The notes under the pieces: model-generated
Told to the model about the DNA's origin: nothing
Database searches by the model: none
The model's input: only the letters and a program-made list of their open reading frames with translations
Assembly: GCA_040429635.1 (NCBI GenBank)
Contig: CP158972.1
Coordinates: 1,188,001-1,252,000 of the forward strand
Reading direction: 5' to 3'
Origin: Tamlana crocina
GTDB lineage: Bacteria > Bacteroidota > Bacteroidia > Flavobacteriales > Flavobacteriaceae
Length of the DNA: 64,000 nucleotides
Position numbers and translations under genes: made by a program
In this document: piece after piece, positions 63,194 to 64,000 of the stretch
Layout of the letters: each line of letters begins with the position of its first letter
How positions within the stretch are numbered: position 1 is the first letter of the stretch

Positions 63194-63847
63194 ATGATAG
63201 ACATAAACCTTATTGAGCATTTAGAATCCTATTTAACCGAAAACCGGCGCGAACGTTTCAAGAAAGTGCTGGCACAGCGCACAAAACATTTTACGGTCGC
63301 TACCGAAGATGTTTATCAACTGCACAACACCAGTGCTGTTATCCGTAGCTGCGACGTGTTTGGTATCCAGGAGGTGAATATTGTTGAAGAACAAAACACC
63401 AAACGGATTGACCGCGAAATAGCCATGGGAGCACAAAAATGGGTAGATTTAAATCGTTACCATTCAGTGAAAAGTTGCATTGCAGATTTAAAACAAAAAG
63501 GCTATCAAATAGTGGCTACCACACCTCATACCAATGATTGCGTGTTGCATGAATTCGATGTAACCCAAAAATCTTGTTTTTTCTTCGGAAGGGAAACCGA
63601 AGGACTTTCGCAGGAAGTATTGGATGCCGCCGATTGCTATTTAAAAATCCCCATGTCTGGATTTACCGAAAGTTTGAATATCTCGGTTTCGGCCGCTATT
63701 ATTTTGCAACATGTTACCACGAAACTCAAACAAACCGATATCAATTGGCAGCTTTCGGAAACTGAATTGCTTGAAAAACGATTGGATTGGAGCAAAAAAA
63801 CAATTAAAAGTTATGATGAGATTGTGGAGCGGTATCTTAAAAGCTAA
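63194..63847 (+). CDS. trmH: tRNA (guanosine-18-2'-O-)-methyltransferase, SpoU/TrmH family
   Basis: A 217-residue SPOUT enzyme with all three motifs: an N-terminal NTSAVIRSCDVFGIQEV, CFFFGRETEGLS, and IPMSGFTESLNISVSAAIIL. It uses SAM to methylate the ribose of G18 in tRNA. Length fits TrmH rather than the longer RlmB type. Confidence 0.9.
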   Translation: MIDINLIEHLESYLTENRRERFKKVLAQRTKHFTVATEDVYQLHNTSAVIRSCDVFGIQEVNIVEEQNTKRIDREIAMGAQKWVDLNRYHSVKSCIADLKQKGYQIVATTPHTNDCVLHEFDVTQKSCFFFGRETEGLSQEVLDAADCYLKIPMSGFTESLNISVSAAIILQHVTTKLKQTDINWQLSETELLEKRLDWSKKTIKSYDEIVERYLKS

Positions 63848-63852
63848 TCTTT

Positions 63853-63999
63853 TTATTTTTCGTATTCCGAAATAATCTTCGCAAATTCACTGCTGCATTT
63901 TATAAGCGTATCAAGTAAAATTACACTGTTCGTTTCCAAAAGAAGCGTGTTGTCAATCTGTTTGTTGTCGCAATAATAAAAAAATAAGAACCTGTATTG
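63853..63999 (-). CDS. C-terminal fragment of a hypothetical protein, continues outside window
   Basis: An open frame of 48 codons runs in from the right edge and ends with TAA at 63855-63853 (last residues AKIISEYEK). It converges with trmH. The sequence is helical and polar with no recognised motif. Only the 3' end is visible. Confidence 0.5.
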   Translation of the reverse strand, partial: QYRFLFFYYCDNKQIDNTLLLETNSVILLDTLIKCSSEFAKIISEYEK

Positions 64000-64000
64000 T

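Overview
The window reads as chromosomal DNA of a marine-type member of the Flavobacteriaceae (Bacteroidota). The evidence is the gene content (GSCFA protein, TPM/LemA set, SurA-like triplet, LysS with a C-terminal tail, long-form aromatic amino acid hydroxylase, AcnB plus mitochondrial-type aconitase, several small conserved flavobacterial families), Bacteroidota promoters of the form TAnnTTTG (sometimes with an upstream TTG), almost no Shine-Dalgarno sequences, and an AT-rich base composition.

Positions 1-7800 are accessory and decayed. Two AraC-regulated clusters (DUF1772 / small membrane protein / NmrA-like oxidoreductase; AhpD-like / CxxC protein / OsmC / DUF1348 / AraC / membrane protein) end at a 3' fragment of an initiator-type tRNA-Met that still carries its own terminator. 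This is what the distal attachment end of an integrated island looks like. A frameshifted FlgO/TolB-like pseudogene follows. Positions 7830-10900 hold a 2-keto-3-deoxygluconate (KDG) module: a LacI regulator divergent from kdgK and a KDPG aldolase gene, with a perfect 30-base palindrome and a related operator-like site between them.

Positions 10950-45100 are mostly core genome: FKBP isomerase, era, der, a second kdgK paralogue, the TPM/TPM/lemA operon, merR/M23 peptidase, alaS, a GSCFA protein, a PQQ-propeller protein, a NarL-type two-component system preceded by a mini-kinase-like protein, rhodanese, enoyl-CoA hydratase, aromatic amino acid hydroxylase, nuclease, lipoproteins, ACC-deaminase-like enzyme, GH73 glucosaminidase, hemL, a hybrid histidine kinase, lysS, a Pmp3-like peptide gene and lipB. 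REP-like hairpin repeats sit between convergent genes, and one supplies a stop codon.

Positions 44300-47000 hold the most unusual locus. A methyltransferase gene broken by one in-frame stop is followed by a visibly more AT-rich two-gene cassette: a soluble histidine kinase overlapping by 4 bases a response regulator whose output domain is an Mrr-type PD-(D/E)xK nuclease. This is a candidate signal-controlled nuclease, possibly a defence system. From 47000 to the end the window is core again: three consecutive SurA-like periplasmic folding genes leading into a MoxR ATPase, acnB and acn in tandem, purB, a haem-binding protein, a glycosyltransferase, a sirtuin and trmH.
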